Assembly: GCF_014837145.1 (NCBI RefSeq)
Contig: NZ_JACYFS010000005.1
Span: forward strand, 164,315 to 228,314
Length of the DNA stretch: 64,000 bases
DNA from: Chryseobacterium caseinilyticum
GTDB taxonomy: Bacteria > Bacteroidota > Bacteroidia > Flavobacteriales > Weeksellaceae
Direction of reading: 5' to 3'
The notes under the pieces are model-generated. The model ran no database searches, was not told the origin of the DNA, and saw nothing but the letters and a program-made list of their open reading frames with translations. Numbering within the stretch: position 1 is the stretch's first letter; every line of letters starts with the position of its first letter. The translations under genes and the position numbers were made by a program. This document shows, one piece after another, positions 63,992 to 64,000 of this stretch.

Positions 63992-64000
63992 ATGAAAAAA
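63992..64000 (+). CDS. Possible start of a gene continuing beyond the window
   Basis: ATGAAAAAA after an AT-rich leader resembles the beginning of a secreted-protein gene (Met-Lys-Lys). Only three codons are visible, so nothing more can be said. Confidence 0.25.

Overview
The window looks like a chromosomal segment of a Chryseobacterium-like member of the Flavobacteriia. The support is AT-rich DNA, repeated TAnnTTTG -7 promoter boxes typical of Bacteroidetes, two large secreted proteins with type IX secretion (T9SS) sorting domains, and flavobacterial gene neighbourhoods (acpP-fabF-rnc-pyk; rpsU-xerC-hpf-tRNAs; tuf-tRNA-Trp-secE-nusG; rplKAJL). No rRNA operon, CRISPR array or intact insertion sequence was recognised.

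1-20 kb: the end of a GEVED/fibronectin T9SS adhesin; coaE, an MBL-fold hydrolase and ruvB on the minus strand; then the histidine-degradation genes hutI and hutG, separated by a DUF695 gene, a truncated second copy of the hutG start and a small membrane protein. An aldehyde dehydrogenase follows. A complete CzcCBA-type heavy-metal efflux set with its own two-component system occupies 11.8-19.8 kb on the minus strand.

20-44 kb: a tRNA operon in which a Thr-Tyr-Gly cassette is tandemly duplicated, then hpf, xerC and rpsU; a second very large T9SS protein; tmRNA (tag GNEEFALAA) followed by a lone PLD-nuclease/helicase gene; the acpP-fabF-rnc-pyk operon; a DUF4394 lipoprotein; and the translation/transcription block tuf-tRNA-Trp-secE-nusG-(insertion)-rplKAJL. 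This block is broken up compared with the order I know from relatives: the tRNAs lie 16 kb from tuf, three envelope genes sit between nusG and rplK, and rpoBC do not follow rplL.

44-53.7 kb: a secreted-protein locus (a 1470-residue Ig/cadherin-like protein with small partners), a pseudogene with one in-frame stop, low-complexity intergenic DNA and an orphan PAS histidine kinase.

53.8-64 kb: an AT-rich accessory region that reads as a defence island. It holds a restriction-endonuclease fragment, a membrane protein plus DUF262/DUF1524 (GmrSD-like) pair, gene debris, and a tightly overlapping three-gene minus-strand operon: AAA/ABC ATPase, DUF4435 TOPRIM-like protein, second DUF262/DUF1524 protein. 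The first two resemble the AriA/AriB pair of the PARIS anti-phage system; the coupled third gene makes this the best candidate for an undescribed system. The window ends with an XRE regulator divergent from about 0.9 kb of gene-free DNA packed with hairpins, led by its own promoter, a candidate large structured RNA.
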